From Duganella sp. CF517 (GTDB lineage Bacteria > Pseudomonadota > Gammaproteobacteria > Burkholderiales > Burkholderiaceae_D), in NCBI RefSeq assembly GCF_900110275.1, contig NZ_FODC01000001.1, positions 434,001 through 498,000 of the forward strand: a DNA stretch of 64,000 nucleotides. Reading direction: 5' to 3'. The translations under genes and the position numbers were made by a program. Shown piece after piece: positions 50,348 through 61,112 of this stretch; position 1 is the stretch's first letter; every line of letters starts with the position of its first letter. The notes beneath the pieces were generated by a model that worked only from the letters and a program-made list of their open reading frames with translations, made no database searches and had not been told where the DNA came from.

Positions 50348-53300
50348 GGCTGGCTCCCCGCCTCGATGGCCTCGATCGTGATGTGGTGTTCCAGCCAGTT
50401 CGCCAACGGCCCGTACAAGGCGTCGGAGACGTCGGCGAAATCCGGCTGCGCGCTCAGCGCCGCGAAGTCCGGCCACAGGCGGGCAAGGCACAGCTCCTCG
50501 TTCTCGCCGGAGATTTCAAAGCCGCCATCGTAGACCGCGCGCGGATCGCCGCCCTGCGCCAGCGCCAGCGCGGTTTTGCAGGCGGTCGGCAACGGACGGT
50601 TCATGCCGTCGCGCCACAGGCAAACCAGCTCGCGCAGCGCCTCCAGCGCCTCGTCGCGCGGCAGCGCCTTCATCGTCACGATGGCGTCGCGCGCCACCAG
50701 GTAGCCGGTGACGGGCATGCCGGCGGCGGCGGCGGCCAGCTGCCGCAGCCACATGGCGATCAATTTGTCGCCGCGCGGCTTGCCCTGCTTGTCCGTCACC
50801 TTGGACGACATCTGCGTCAGCCACACCGTCTCCAGGCCGTTGCTGCGCAGCTGGTCGATCCAGTCGTCCACGCGCACGCCGGCCAGAACCAGGCTCAATG
50901 CCACCTTGGCGGCCGGTTGCGGATAGTGCTCGCGCAAGGTGAGCCAGGCGCAGCGCACCGGCACCAGCGCCTCCACCAGCTGGCGCTGATACTGCTGGCC
51001 GATCAACCCGATCGGCAGCACGCCTTCGCGCGCCAGCCGCTCCGCGCGCTCGGTCAGCTTGTCGTAGACTTCCTCGATCTGCTCCGCGTCGGCGCCGTCG
51101 TCGAGCATCGTATCCTCGAGCAGATAGCGTTCCAGCGCGTTCAGCGAGAACGGTTCCTCGTCCTCGCCCACCAGCGCCGATTCACCGAACATCACGCCCA
51201 GCCGCTGGCGGAAGAAGAAGCGCACCGGCTGGCGCACGAAATTATTCAGGCTAATGAGTTTCAAGCTGAATTTGTCGTCGATGTCGAACGGCGGCAGCTC
51301 GGACGAAGCCGGTGCTTCGCCATCTTCGCCATCCTGCCCCGCCTTGTGCGCCTCGCGCCATTCGCGCGCATAGGTCAGCAAGCCGCCGGCCTCGAAATAC
51401 CGGCGGCTGAACGGCTGCAGCGCGTGCTCGGTGGTGCGCGCGTGCAGGTCCAGCTGCCAGCCGTTGACCAGGTAATCGCGCAGCTGCGACACCAGCACCG
51501 ACGCCGGCTGCTCGCTGTTGTCGCGTACATTGCGACCCACCCAGCTGATGTACAGCTTGTCGCGCGCCGCCAGCAGCGCCTCCAGCATCAGGTAACGGTC
51601 GTCGTCGCGGCGCGAGCGGTCGCCGGGACGCGCCATGCCCGGCTGCGCCAGCAGATCGAAATCGGCCTTCGGCGCCCGGCGCGGGAAGTCGCCGTCGTTC
51701 ATGCCGAGCAGGCACACCACGCGGAACGGCACGGCGCGCATCGGCATCAGGGTGCAGAAGGTCACGCCGCCGGAGACGAATTGGTGGTTCAGCGTCGGCT
51801 CGTCCATCAATCCCAGCCAGGCCTCGCGCAGCACCGCCAGCGGCACCGCTTCGTCGAACTGCGCGCCTTCGCAGGTTTCCAGCCAGTTGTTGAGGGCATC
51901 GTCGAGCTGCGCCAAGGTCAGGCGGTCGCCCTCCTCGCCGGCGCTGAAGAAAGACGCCAGCAAGGCGCGCGCCTGCACGCCCCAGTCGGCCGGCGAACGC
52001 GCCTGCGCCAGCACCGCGCGCCAATGCAACAGCGCCTCGACCAGTTGCGCCAGCGAGCCGGCCAGCGCCGCATCGAGGCCGCCGACTTCCGAAAACGGTT
52101 CGATGCCGGCGAAGCTGGCGCCGGCGTCGCCCCCGCCGCCGCTCGCATAGCCGAGCAGCATGCGGCGCACGCCGAAGATCCAGGCATTCTGCTCGCCCGC
52201 CGGGCCCAGTCCCAGTCCGCTGCGGTGTTCCTGGTCCAGGCCCCAGCGCACGCCGGCGCCTTCGATCCACAGTCCGAGGGTCGGCAAGTCGTCCTCGCCC
52301 AGGCCGAAGCGCGAGGCCAGCGCCGGCACGTCCAGCAGATCGCGGATCTCGCTTTGGCGGCAGCGCTGCTGCGGCAATCGCAACAGCCACTCCAGCGCCA
52401 CCAGCAGCGGGTTGACGCTGCGGTCGTTGACGTCGCCGATCTCGAACGGAATGTAGCGCGCGTCGCTGCGGCGGTGCTGCGCGAAGACCGCGTGGATCGC
52501 CGCCGAGAAGGTGTCGATGTCCGGCACCATCACCACCACGTCGCGCGGGCGCAAAGGCGGCCCGCCATCTTTCGCTTCGGCGCCGGCGAACATCTTCAGC
52601 AGCTGGTCGTGCAGCACCTCCACCTCGCGCTGCACGCTGTGGGTGATGTGGAATTCGATCGAACGGTCGTCGTCCGGCGGCGGCACGTGCGGGTGCTCGG
52701 ACAGCGGCAGCAGATCGCGCACGGCCGCCTGCACCTGCGATAACAGCGTGCCGCCATCGCCCTCGCTGAACAAATCGATGCGCAGCGGCGCCACGTGGTC
52801 GTCGTCGCCCGACTCGCTGGCGATGGCCGCCGCGCTGGCCGAGGCTTCGTCGAATTCGTCGAGCATGCGCACGAAGTCGCGTCCCTGCCGCCCCCAGCTG
52901 GCCAGCAGCGGATGGCTGTGCGCGTGCAGTTCCTCGAGCGGAATCAAGCCCAGGTCCTGGCCGTTGCGCAATTGCTGTCGGCGGTGCGCGGAGCGCAGCA
53001 GGTCGCGTCCCTCGATGATGTCGCCCCAATAAAACTGGCACGGATTGGGCACGGCCAGCACCACTTGCGCGTAGCGCGCCAGCGAGGCGAGCGCCTGCAG
53101 GCTTTGATACGGCAGCGCCGAGACGCCGAAGATGACGATGCGGCGCGGCAGGCGTCCGAGCGGCGCCTCGCCGGCGGAGCTGGCGCGCACGAATTCGGTG
53201 TGCACCGTCGCCCGCCCCAGGTCGCGCTCCTCGGGATCGACGTCGGCGATCACCGCGCGCCACAACTGGCCCTGCCAGCGTTGATCGTCCGGCAGCGGCA

Positions 53301-53811
53301 CCGCTTCGTCGCGGGCGTTGCGCAGCTGGTCGCGGCCATGCGCCCAGTCGTCGAGCCAGTCGGCGCGGTACACCTGGTACTGGTCGAACAAGTCGGCCAG
53401 CCGCTCGGCCAACTGCAGGCGCCGCTCCGCCTCGCCGTCGGCGAGGAAGTGGCGCAATGGGGCGAAAATCGGATCGGCCAGCAAGGTGGGCAGCAGGCGC
53501 ATCAGGCGCCAGGTCAGCGGCCCCTTGTCGAAGGCGGAGCGGACCGGCACCCGCTCGCGGCCCAACATGCCGCGGTAGGTTTCCCAGAGAAAGCGCGCCG
53601 GCAGCGCCACGCGGGTGGCCGCGCACACGCCCATTTCCTCGGCCAGCGCGATCTTGAGCCACTCGGCCACGCCGTTCGACTGCACCAGGAAAATATCCGA
53701 TTCCAGCGCCCCGAGCGGATGATTGCGCAGCCACTGGAACACGGCCGCGCGCAGCTGCTCCATTTGATTGCCGTGCAAAATCAACAAGCCGGGGGTGATG
53801 CTGGGTTGCAT
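50344..53811 (-). CDS. recC: RecBCD subunit RecC (Chi recognition)
   Basis: A 1155-residue protein, first gene of the operon. The RecC start (LLILHGNQMEQLRAAVFQWL), an inactivated helicase-like core (RVVCLLGMNDGDFPR), and the PD-(D/E)XK-like C-terminal region (ISLNNFVRQPVRFFFRQRLG) are visible. It holds RecB and RecD together and scans for Chi. AAGAG lies about 6 bp before the ATG. A short degenerate repeat lies upstream, between it and the kinase gene. Confidence 0.95.
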   Translation of the reverse strand: MQPSITPGLLILHGNQMEQLRAAVFQWLRNHPLGALESDIFLVQSNGVAEWLKIALAEEMGVCAATRVALPARFLWETYRGMLGRERVPVRSAFDKGPLTWRLMRLLPTLLADPIFAPLRHFLADGEAERRLQLAERLADLFDQYQVYRADWLDDWAHGRDQLRNARDEAVPLPDDQRWQGQLWRAVIADVDPEERDLGRATVHTEFVRASSAGEAPLGRLPRRIVIFGVSALPYQSLQALASLARYAQVVLAVPNPCQFYWGDIIEGRDLLRSAHRRQQLRNGQDLGLIPLEELHAHSHPLLASWGRQGRDFVRMLDEFDEASASAAAIASESGDDDHVAPLRIDLFSEGDGGTLLSQVQAAVRDLLPLSEHPHVPPPDDDRSIEFHITHSVQREVEVLHDQLLKMFAGAEAKDGGPPLRPRDVVVMVPDIDTFSAAIHAVFAQHRRSDARYIPFEIGDVNDRSVNPLLVALEWLLRLPQQRCRQSEIRDLLDVPALASRFGLGEDDLPTLGLWIEGAGVRWGLDQEHRSGLGLGPAGEQNAWIFGVRRMLLGYASGGGGDAGASFAGIEPFSEVGGLDAALAGSLAQLVEALLHWRAVLAQARSPADWGVQARALLASFFSAGEEGDRLTLAQLDDALNNWLETCEGAQFDEAVPLAVLREAWLGLMDEPTLNHQFVSGGVTFCTLMPMRAVPFRVVCLLGMNDGDFPRRAPKADFDLLAQPGMARPGDRSRRDDDRYLMLEALLAARDKLYISWVGRNVRDNSEQPASVLVSQLRDYLVNGWQLDLHARTTEHALQPFSRRYFEAGGLLTYAREWREAHKAGQDGEDGEAPASSELPPFDIDDKFSLKLISLNNFVRQPVRFFFRQRLGVMFGESALVGEDEEPFSLNALERYLLEDTMLDDGADAEQIEEVYDKLTERAERLAREGVLPIGLIGQQYQRQLVEALVPVRCAWLTLREHYPQPAAKVALSLVLAGVRVDDWIDQLRSNGLETVWLTQMSSKVTDKQGKPRGDKLIAMWLRQLAAAAAGMPVTGYLVARDAIVTMKALPRDEALEALRELVCLWRDGMNRPLPTACKTALALAQGGDPRAVYDGGFEISGENEELCLARLWPDFAALSAQPDFADVSDALYGPLANWLEHHITIEAIEAGSQP

Positions 53812-53829
53812 AAGACTCTTTATAGGGAC

Positions 53830-53884
53830 GAACCGCGATTGAACCGCGCAGTTAAAACCGCGCAGTAAAAAACCGCAGTGAAAA
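53830..53884 (-). repeat. Short degenerate tandem repeat upstream of recC
   Basis: Four imperfect units of about 11-15 bp lie head to tail (53830-53840, 53841-53854, 53855-53869, 53870-53884). They share the core AACCGCG followed by CAGT and A-rich spacers. The array occupies most of the 89 bp between the recC start and the kinase stop, so it could overlap the recC promoter. Confidence 0.6.
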
Positions 53885-53900
53885 CCCTATTATCGCTCAT

Positions 53901-56900
53901 CTAGCCCGGCGCGTAGGCCAGCAACTCCTGTGCGATGTGCCGGTCCAGCACCACCAGCATGGCGTGCATCTGCGCCACCAGCCGCCGTGCGTTGGCCGCA
54001 TCGGCGTCGGTGCGCACCCGTTCCAGCGCCAGGCACAGGTTGCCGAACTGCATAGCGCCCACCGCGCGCGCCGACGATTTGATGCGGTGGCCCAGTTCCG
54101 ACAGCGCCACCAGGTCGTCCCGGGCCAGCGCGGCGTCGACTTCGCGCATGCCGTCGCGCGCCGAGTCGACAAACAGCAGCGCGTATTTACGCATCTTGTC
54201 CGGCTTGCCGCCGAAGGTCTGCGCCAGCGCGGCCAGGTCGAACAATTCGCCTTCCACCGGCATCGGCTGCGGCTCCGCCGGCGATGCCGGCAGCGTCACG
54301 TGCGACAGCGTTTGCAAACCGCTTTGCGCGATGCCGTGCGCGCGTATTTCCACGTCCGCCTCGGACATCGTGCGCACCGGCGGCTGCGGAGGCGACAGCG
54401 CGCCGATCGCGTTGGACGCCTCGATCGCCGCCGACGCGGTGCCGTCGGCCATCGTGAAATACGACGGCGGCGGCGGCGACACCGGCCGCGCCACGCGCGA
54501 CGCGCCCCTGGCGCGCTGGCTCATCCACTTCGACAGCATATTAAACAGCAGCTTGGGCGCGATCGGCTTGGTCACGAATTCGTCCATGCCCGCCTCCAGG
54601 CAGCGCTCCTGGTCGCCGCGCCCGGCGTTGGCCGTCATCGCGATGATCAAGGTGGCCGACAGCTTGGGATGGGCGCGGATCAGGCGCGTGGTTTCGTAGC
54701 CGTCCATCACCGGCATCTGCACGTCCATCAGCACGCAATCGAAGCGCTCCTTGAGCAGCAGGTCGATCGCCTCCTTGCCGTTGTTGGCCACGCAGACGGT
54801 GGCGCCGGCGTCCTCCAGCAATTCCTGGCCGACCTGCTGGCTGAAGATATTGTCCTCGACCAGCAGGATCGAGGCGCCGCGTATGCTGTCGAGCACCTCG
54901 GGCTGCACCGCTTCCACGTTCGGCTGCAGCAGTTGCGTGCCCTTGGCGAGACGGGCGGTGAACCAGAAGGTGCTGCCCTCGCCCGGATGGCTGTCGACGC
55001 CGACGCCGCCGCCCATCAGCTCCGCCAGCTGCTTGCTGATCACCAGTCCCAGGCCGGTGCCGCCGTAGCGCCGCGTGGTCGAGGTGTCGGCCTGGTGGAA
55101 CGACTGGAACAGCTGCGACATCTGCCCGCTGGTCATGCCGATGCCGCGGTCGGCCACCTCGAAGCGCACCAGGATATGGCAGTCGCTGTCCTCCAGCTGG
55201 CGCGCGCGCACAAACACCTTGCCGTTCTCGGAGAATTTGATCGCGTTGCTGGTGAAGTTGAGCAGGACCTGCTCGAGCCGCAGCGGATCGCCCCGCAATT
55301 GGCGCGCCAGGCCCGGACTGAGCTCGTACACCAGTTCCAGCCCCTTGGCGCGCGCGCTCTCGCCAAGCTGGCTGGTGATGTTGGCCAGCAGCGCGTCGAG
55401 CGTAAAGTCGAGCATCTCCAGATCCATCTTGCCCGCTTCGATCTTGGAGAAGTCCAGGATGTCGTTGATGATGCCCAGCAGGTGCTGGCCCGAGTGATAA
55501 ATCTTCAGCAAATAGTCGCGCTGCTTCGGATGCGTGACCGATTTCAGCGCCAGGTGGGCCATGCCGATGATGCTGTTCATCGGCGTGCGGATCTCATGGC
55601 TCATATTCGACAGGAAATCGCTCTTGGCCTGGTTGGCGGTATCGGCCTTCTCCTTGAGCTGGTGCAGTTCGGTGACGTCGGTCGACATGCCGATCACCGC
55701 CGTCACCGAGCGGCCGATCTCCACCGGCGCCCTGACGGTCCAGTGATACTGCACCTCGCCGTCGGCGCCGACGAACTGGGTTTCGCCGGAGCGCTTGACG
55801 TTTTCCTGGAACACGGGCTGCTCCAGCGCCCACGCGGCGTCGGCGGCGGCGGCCGGCATCAACTCGCTATCGAGTTTGCCGACGATGTCCTGCACCGGCA
55901 TGCCCAGGCTGTGGGCCATGCGGGCGTTGACGTAGATGAAGCGGCGGTTCTGGTCCTTCATGTAGACGTGGGCGTCGACGTTGTTGAGCACCGTGTCGAG
56001 CAGCACGCGGTGCTTGACGGCGCGCCGGCGCGACGAATACAGCACCGCCAGATAACTATACAGCAGCAAGGTGCCGGCGAAGCCGGTCAACCCCGCCAGC
56101 CACGGGAAGTAGACATCGAAGCCGGTCAGCAGCTGCGACTTCTTCACCTGGAAGTGGGCCTTCCACAGGCTGCCGTTGAAATCGATCGGCAGCACCGACT
56201 CCAGGTAGTCGCGGCGCTCGGCCGCCGACAGCGGCGTCACCGTCGCCGCGCCGGTGTCGGTGAACAGCAGGCGGTCCTGCTTGTCGATGACCAGGCGGCG
56301 CTGCTCGACATCGCTGCTGCCATCGGCGTACAAGGTCAGATGCACCTGGCGCACCGTCATCTCGTCGATGGCGCCCTGCACCAGCTTGGCCACGCTGAAT
56401 CCCAGCCCCACCGACCCCAGATAGGCGGCGCGGCGCTCGCTGACGTCGGCCAGCGGCATGTTGCGGCGATACACCGGCAAGCGCAAGCCCAGCGCCACCT
56501 GCCGCCGCGGCTGCTCGATCAGGAACGGCTGGCCGGAGGCGCTGACCTGGCCGCTGTCGCGCGCGGCCGCGTTCAGTTTGTCGACGACCGCGCTGGTGGC
56601 CAGGTCGAGGCCCAGCTTTTCGTCGATCAGGTCGTTCGGTTCGACATAGGTCAGCGGCGCGTAGTGCGCGCGGCGCCCGGCCGGCCGGATATCGAAATCG
56701 GGATAGCCGCGCGGCGACAGGCTGCGGTCCGCGCGCACGGCGGCGACGAAGGCGTCGCGCTCGGCGTCGGTGACCACCGGCGCCCAGCTGAGCATCGCGA
56801 TGGCCGGAAACTGGCGCGGCAAATCGAGTCCCGACACGTATTGGTGGAACTGCTGGCGGCTCAGGTTGTCGCTGGTCTGGAACAGCGCGACGAGCCCGCG

Positions 56901-57113
56901 CGTCAAGTCGGAATACGCCTTGATGCGCGCCGAAATCGCGTACTGCGTGCTGCGGGCCAGGTTCTCGAAACGCTGGCCGGCGTCGGCCTCGACGATGCTG
57001 GAGGCGACCCCGTACAAGGTCGCGCCCACCGTCATCGCCAGGGCCCAGCCCGCTGCCCAGAAGAGCGCGCGCGACCGGACCGCGGTCTTTCTGCTGTTAG
57101 CCGATTTAAGCAT
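53901..57113 (-). CDS. CHASE-PAS hybrid sensor histidine kinase with receiver and HPt
   Basis: A 1070-residue membrane kinase. TM1 is at about residues 16-40. The periplasmic CHASE domain is at about 60-300 ([13 protein letters not shown]...[13 protein letters not shown]). TM2 is at about 336-360. PAS covers about 370-485. The HisKA H-box [10 protein letters not shown] has His506. The HATPase has NAIKFS, DRGIGM and GGTGLGL. The receiver has Asp797 ([11 protein letters not shown]) and Lys849. The HPt has His1009 ([12 protein letters not shown]). All phosphotransfer residues are intact. CHASE domains sense extracellular small ligands. A cognate output regulator is not fused; the nearby receiver-GGDEF-EAL protein is one candidate. 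Confidence 0.93.
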   Translation of the reverse strand: MLKSANSRKTAVRSRALFWAAGWALAMTVGATLYGVASSIVEADAGQRFENLARSTQYAISARIKAYSDLTRGLVALFQTSDNLSRQQFHQYVSGLDLPRQFPAIAMLSWAPVVTDAERDAFVAAVRADRSLSPRGYPDFDIRPAGRRAHYAPLTYVEPNDLIDEKLGLDLATSAVVDKLNAAARDSGQVSASGQPFLIEQPRRQVALGLRLPVYRRNMPLADVSERRAAYLGSVGLGFSVAKLVQGAIDEMTVRQVHLTLYADGSSDVEQRRLVIDKQDRLLFTDTGAATVTPLSAAERRDYLESVLPIDFNGSLWKAHFQVKKSQLLTGFDVYFPWLAGLTGFAGTLLLYSYLAVLYSSRRRAVKHRVLLDTVLNNVDAHVYMKDQNRRFIYVNARMAHSLGMPVQDIVGKLDSELMPAAAADAAWALEQPVFQENVKRSGETQFVGADGEVQYHWTVRAPVEIGRSVTAVIGMSTDVTELHQLKEKADTANQAKSDFLSNMSHEIRTPMNSIIGMAHLALKSVTHPKQRDYLLKIYHSGQHLLGIINDILDFSKIEAGKMDLEMLDFTLDALLANITSQLGESARAKGLELVYELSPGLARQLRGDPLRLEQVLLNFTSNAIKFSENGKVFVRARQLEDSDCHILVRFEVADRGIGMTSGQMSQLFQSFHQADTSTTRRYGGTGLGLVISKQLAELMGGGVGVDSHPGEGSTFWFTARLAKGTQLLQPNVEAVQPEVLDSIRGASILLVEDNIFSQQVGQELLEDAGATVCVANNGKEAIDLLLKERFDCVLMDVQMPVMDGYETTRLIRAHPKLSATLIIAMTANAGRGDQERCLEAGMDEFVTKPIAPKLLFNMLSKWMSQRARGASRVARPVSPPPPSYFTMADGTASAAIEASNAIGALSPPQPPVRTMSEADVEIRAHGIAQSGLQTLSHVTLPASPAEPQPMPVEGELFDLAALAQTFGGKPDKMRKYALLFVDSARDGMREVDAALARDDLVALSELGHRIKSSARAVGAMQFGNLCLALERVRTDADAANARRLVAQMHAMLVVLDRHIAQELLAYAPG

Positions 57114-57304
57114 GCGCCATCACTCACTTCTTTCGGGATAGACAACAAATCATAAAAACTTTTGCATCACAGCAGCATACTATTAATGCCGTCGAGTAAC
57201 CAGCTAAAGAATTTGATAGATTTGGTGAGATTTAACGGAACCTTATGCCGTAACGGGCGCTCTAATTGATGAGCTTGTACGATGGCCTCATCAAGGAGCG
57301 CGTC

Positions 57305-58948
57305 ATGTCCGCCACATCTGTTGTATCTGCAACTGTCCTGACGGCTGTCTGCTGCGCCGGCGCCGCCGTGCCAAGCGACGGCAAGGCCGTGGAATCGGAC
57401 CACCGCGAATTCGACGCCGCATTACACACCCCATTTCATGCCGACAGCAAAGGCATCCGGACCATTACACTGCATTTCAGCTACCCCGATAGTGAGCAAA
57501 CGCAACAAGTACGTTGGCGACTGGAATTATTGCGTGACGACGGACACGTACTCAAGCAGTGGAAAGGCCGGCAAGCGCTCGCCGCCGCGCCGGTCCGCGT
57601 GGCGATCCGCTGGCGCACAGACGGGCGGACAGCCGGCGTGCCGGCCGGCATCTACCGGCTGCGTTTGCGCGCCGGCATCGAAATGAGTATCGGCAACACG
57701 CCCGACCACGACATTGATGTAGAACAAACTTGGAGTGTGGCGGTCGGCCTGCCCCGCCCCGCGCCATCGATCGCCCGTGCGCCGGCGTTGTCCGCCGCCC
57801 CGGCGCCGGCCGGTTCGCGCGCCACGCTGTACACCGTCCACCTCGGCAACCTGCACAGCCAAACCAACCACAGCGACGGCGGCGGCGCGCTGGGCCGGTG
57901 CAGCGGTTCGCAGGCGCCGCAGAGCGCGGCGCTCGGCCCGACCGAGGCCTACGATTTCGCCCGGCGGCACGGCCTGGATTTCCTGATGACGTCCGAACAC
58001 AACCACATGTTCGACGGTTCCGGCGGCACCAACGCCGGCGCCGACCCGGCAACCGTCAAGGCGCTCTACCAGAGCGGCATCCACGCCGCCAACACATGGA
58101 ACCTGGCGCATCCCGGATTTCTCGCCATGTACGGCCAGGAATGGGGCGTGATCGACCACGGCGGCCATCTCAACATCCTCAATGGCGGCGAGCTGCTCGG
58201 CTGGGAGCGCAACGCCGCCGGCGATCTGCTGGCCGACACCGCCACACCCAGGAACGATTACGCCACGCTGTACGCGCTGATGCGCCAGCGCGGCTGGCTG
58301 GGACAATTCAACCACCCGAGGGGCGACCAGTTCGCCATCGACGGCAAGCCGCTGGCCTGGACGCCGGACGGCGACGCCGCCATGGTGCTGTGCGAGGTAC
58401 TGAACAGCAATGCCTTCTCCAACCGCGACGACGAATCCGAGCCGCGGCACAGCACCTATGAAGCCGGCTGCAACAAGCTGCTCGAAGCCGGCTACCACGT
58501 CGCCTTCAGCAGCAACCAGGACAACCACTGCGCCAACTGGGGCGCGTCGTCATCGAACCGCACGGGCGTACTGATCGAGCGCGGCGACGCGCTCACCGCC
58601 GACACGTTCGTCGCCGCGCTCACGGCCCGCCGCGTGTACGCCACCATGGACAAGAATGCCGAGCTGGTCTTGACGGCCAACGGCCGCATGATGGGCGAAC
58701 GGTTCGACAACCGCGGCAGGCTGACGCTGCAAGTGCGTTATGCCGGCCGGCGCGGCCAGCGGCCGGCCGCCATCAATGTATTTGCCGGCGTCCCCGGACG
58801 CAACGGCGAGGTGAAGCTGCTCAGCCGCAAGGCCAGCACCGTGCTCACCCCCACCGCCGGCGCGCATTTTTACTATGCGCGGGTGACCCAAAACGACGGA
58901 AAAATGCTCTGGAGCGCGCCGATCTGGATTCACCAGACGCGGCGATGA
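57305..58948 (+). CDS. Secreted PHP-type metallohydrolase (CehA/McbA-like)
   Basis: A 547-residue protein. The start is ATG 57305, with AAGGAG 6 bp upstream, and gives a signal peptide of about 22 residues. Residues about 30-150 form a beta-rich domain. A PHP domain follows from about 180: GNLHSQTNHSDGG (His184, His189), FLMTSEHNHMF, YGQEWGVIDHGGHLNIL, GQFNHPRGDQF and FSSNQDNHCANWG contribute likely metal ligands. The second His of the usual HxH is Gln186. A C-terminal beta domain follows (about 470-547). CehA/McbA proteins hydrolyse carbamates, but family membership says little about the natural substrate. It is divergent from the CHASE kinase gene. Confidence 0.85.
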   Translation: MSATSVVSATVLTAVCCAGAAVPSDGKAVESDHREFDAALHTPFHADSKGIRTITLHFSYPDSEQTQQVRWRLELLRDDGHVLKQWKGRQALAAAPVRVAIRWRTDGRTAGVPAGIYRLRLRAGIEMSIGNTPDHDIDVEQTWSVAVGLPRPAPSIARAPALSAAPAPAGSRATLYTVHLGNLHSQTNHSDGGGALGRCSGSQAPQSAALGPTEAYDFARRHGLDFLMTSEHNHMFDGSGGTNAGADPATVKALYQSGIHAANTWNLAHPGFLAMYGQEWGVIDHGGHLNILNGGELLGWERNAAGDLLADTATPRNDYATLYALMRQRGWLGQFNHPRGDQFAIDGKPLAWTPDGDAAMVLCEVLNSNAFSNRDDESEPRHSTYEAGCNKLLEAGYHVAFSSNQDNHCANWGASSSNRTGVLIERGDALTADTFVAALTARRVYATMDKNAELVLTANGRMMGERFDNRGRLTLQVRYAGRRGQRPAAINVFAGVPGRNGEVKLLSRKASTVLTPTAGAHFYYARVTQNDGKMLWSAPIWIHQTRR

Positions 58949-59155
58949 CGCGTGTGTTGTTGTAGCGCGTAAACAAAGGACTGAACGCGGTCTAACCGTG
59001 CGCGCGGAAACATCTATTTCCTGTAACCTACGAGCCGGGTGAAATCGTTGCCAACTACCTTGTCAAATTGTTACAATAATTGGAACGGTCATGTTGCGGC
59101 ACTGCACAATATTGCTTGACTCCCATACACACAGGAGTATCTTTTCCCTTCCAGA

Positions 59156-61108
59156 TTGAATCCACCGGACCGTAACCAGACAAACATACAGCCCGCCGTG
59201 CAGATCCCAAAAGTTCTTCTCGTCAACGATGATCCGGCAAGTTTGTATGCGCTGGAAAGCTTGCTCACGAATGCGGTGGAACAGCAGATACACGAGCTGA
59301 TCACCGCAGGATCGGGCAAGGAGGCGCTGCGCCAGGTGCTGCTGCACGAATTCGCCGTTATTTTGCTCGACGTCAGCATGCCGGGCATGGACGGTTTCGA
59401 GACGGCCGAGGCGATCCACTCGCATCCGCGCTCGGCCGGGGTGCCGATCATCTTCATCACCGCCCACTACGCCGACGAGATGAACCGGCTGCGCGCCTAC
59501 CAGGCCGGCGCCGCCGACTACCTGTTCACGCCGGTGATCCCGCAGATCCTGCAGGCCAAGGTCGCGGTGTTCGTCGACATGGCCGTGAAAAACATGCAGT
59601 TGCAAAGCAAGACCGAGGAACTGGTGCGCCTGAACCAGGACTTGCGCGTCCAGCGCATGCAGGATCTGCAGCGCATCAACGGCGAGCTGGAACTGGAGAT
59701 CAAGGAGCGCAAGGTGGCGGAACAGCGCGCGCACGACCTGTCCACGCGCGACGTGCTGACCAACCTGGTCAACCGCCGCGCGCTGATCCAGCACCTGGAA
59801 CACGCCGTCGCCGTCTCCGACCGCAACGGCATCGGCTTCGCCCTGCTGTTCCTCGACCTCGACAAATTCAAGCAAATCAACGACAACTACGGCCATGAAG
59901 CCGGCGACGAGCTGCTGCGCCAGGTGTCGGCGCGCTTGTCGGCGGCGGTGCGCGTGGCCGACATCGTCGCGCGCCTGGGCGGCGACGAATTCGTCGTGCT
60001 GATCGAAGGGCGCGCCGCCTCGGCCAATGCCGCCCGCGTGGCGCGCAAAATCGAGATGGCGTGCGCCCTGCCCTTCGAGATCGGCGGCCACCGCCTGAAA
60101 ACGGCGGCCAGCATCGGCATCGCGCTGTACCCGCAGGACGGCGCCAACGCCCAGCTGCTGATGAAGCACGCCGATACCGCGATGTACCACGCCAAGCAGC
60201 ATCCGGCGGCGCCGGTGCAGTTCTTCCACGAGGGACTGAATGTGCGCGAGCGCGAACGCACGCAGTGGACGGCGGAACTGCGCCAGGCGATGGGCGGCGG
60301 CGAGCTGGAACTGCGCTACCAGCCGCAGATCGAGATCCGCAGCGGCCGCACCGTCGCCGCCGAGGCGCGGCTGTACTGGCACCATCCCGACCGCGGCGTG
60401 CTGGAGGCGGCGGAGTTCCTGCCGCACGTGCAGGACCGCGTGCTGCTGGACCGGGTCGATGTCTGGGTCATCGCCCAGGCTTGTTCGCAGTCGGCGCTGT
60501 GGCAGCGCGCGGTGGCCGGCGACGATGGCCGGACCGCCGGGCCGCTGTGCATCTGGATCAACCTGGCCACGCCGCAGCTGCACGGCGAATTGCTGCAGGT
60601 GCTGCTGCCGGCGATACGCATGCACGGCCTGGCGCCGGGCAGCATCGGCGTCGAACTCAATGAAAAGCTGCTGCAAGGCGCCGCCGGGCCGCTCGAACAA
60701 GTGCTGGCGCAGCTGCAGGCGGCCGGCGTGCGCGGCGCGCTGGACGATTTCGGCAGCGCGCGCTCGTCGCTGGCCGCCTGCAAGCGCTGGCAGCTCGACG
60801 TGCTCAAGATCGACCCGGTGTTCATCCACGCCATCGGCAACGACCAGGGCGGCACCGACATCGTCGCCGCCGTGATCCACCTCGCACGCGCCCTGTCCAT
60901 GCGCGTCGTGGCGCTGGGCGTGGACCAGCGCCGGCAACTCGAAGTACTGCGCAAGCTGCGCTGCGACAATTGCCAGGGCGAGCTCTTTGCGTCGCCACAG
61001 GCGGCCGGCGACGTGCTGCGGCACGTGGCGCCGGGCGCGCCTTTTCCGCTTCCACCCCTGTCAACCCTCTCAACCACCACCAACTCCCTCCTGAACAACG
61101 AGGATTAA
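59156..61108 (+). CDS. Receiver-GGDEF-EAL response regulator
   Basis: A 650-residue protein. I use TTG 59156 as the most 5' start; AGGAG at about 59133 is rather far, so the start is tentative. The receiver (about residues 18-130) has Asp72 ([10 protein letters not shown]), but its conserved Lys is Thr125 (DYLFTP). GGDEF (275-279) is intact with the RxxD I-site (RVAD, 266-269). The EAL motif is altered to EARLYW (403-408), and the Glu of AEGVET is Leu587, while ELNE and LDDFG are retained. A diguanylate cyclase with a weakened phosphodiesterase domain is the likely reading. It is followed after 4 bp by a kinase gene. Confidence 0.88.
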   Translation: MNPPDRNQTNIQPAVQIPKVLLVNDDPASLYALESLLTNAVEQQIHELITAGSGKEALRQVLLHEFAVILLDVSMPGMDGFETAEAIHSHPRSAGVPIIFITAHYADEMNRLRAYQAGAADYLFTPVIPQILQAKVAVFVDMAVKNMQLQSKTEELVRLNQDLRVQRMQDLQRINGELELEIKERKVAEQRAHDLSTRDVLTNLVNRRALIQHLEHAVAVSDRNGIGFALLFLDLDKFKQINDNYGHEAGDELLRQVSARLSAAVRVADIVARLGGDEFVVLIEGRAASANAARVARKIEMACALPFEIGGHRLKTAASIGIALYPQDGANAQLLMKHADTAMYHAKQHPAAPVQFFHEGLNVRERERTQWTAELRQAMGGGELELRYQPQIEIRSGRTVAAEARLYWHHPDRGVLEAAEFLPHVQDRVLLDRVDVWVIAQACSQSALWQRAVAGDDGRTAGPLCIWINLATPQLHGELLQVLLPAIRMHGLAPGSIGVELNEKLLQGAAGPLEQVLAQLQAAGVRGALDDFGSARSSLAACKRWQLDVLKIDPVFIHAIGNDQGGTDIVAAVIHLARALSMRVVALGVDQRRQLEVLRKLRCDNCQGELFASPQAAGDVLRHVAPGAPFPLPPLSTLSTTTNSLLNNED

Positions 61109-61112
61109 GCCG

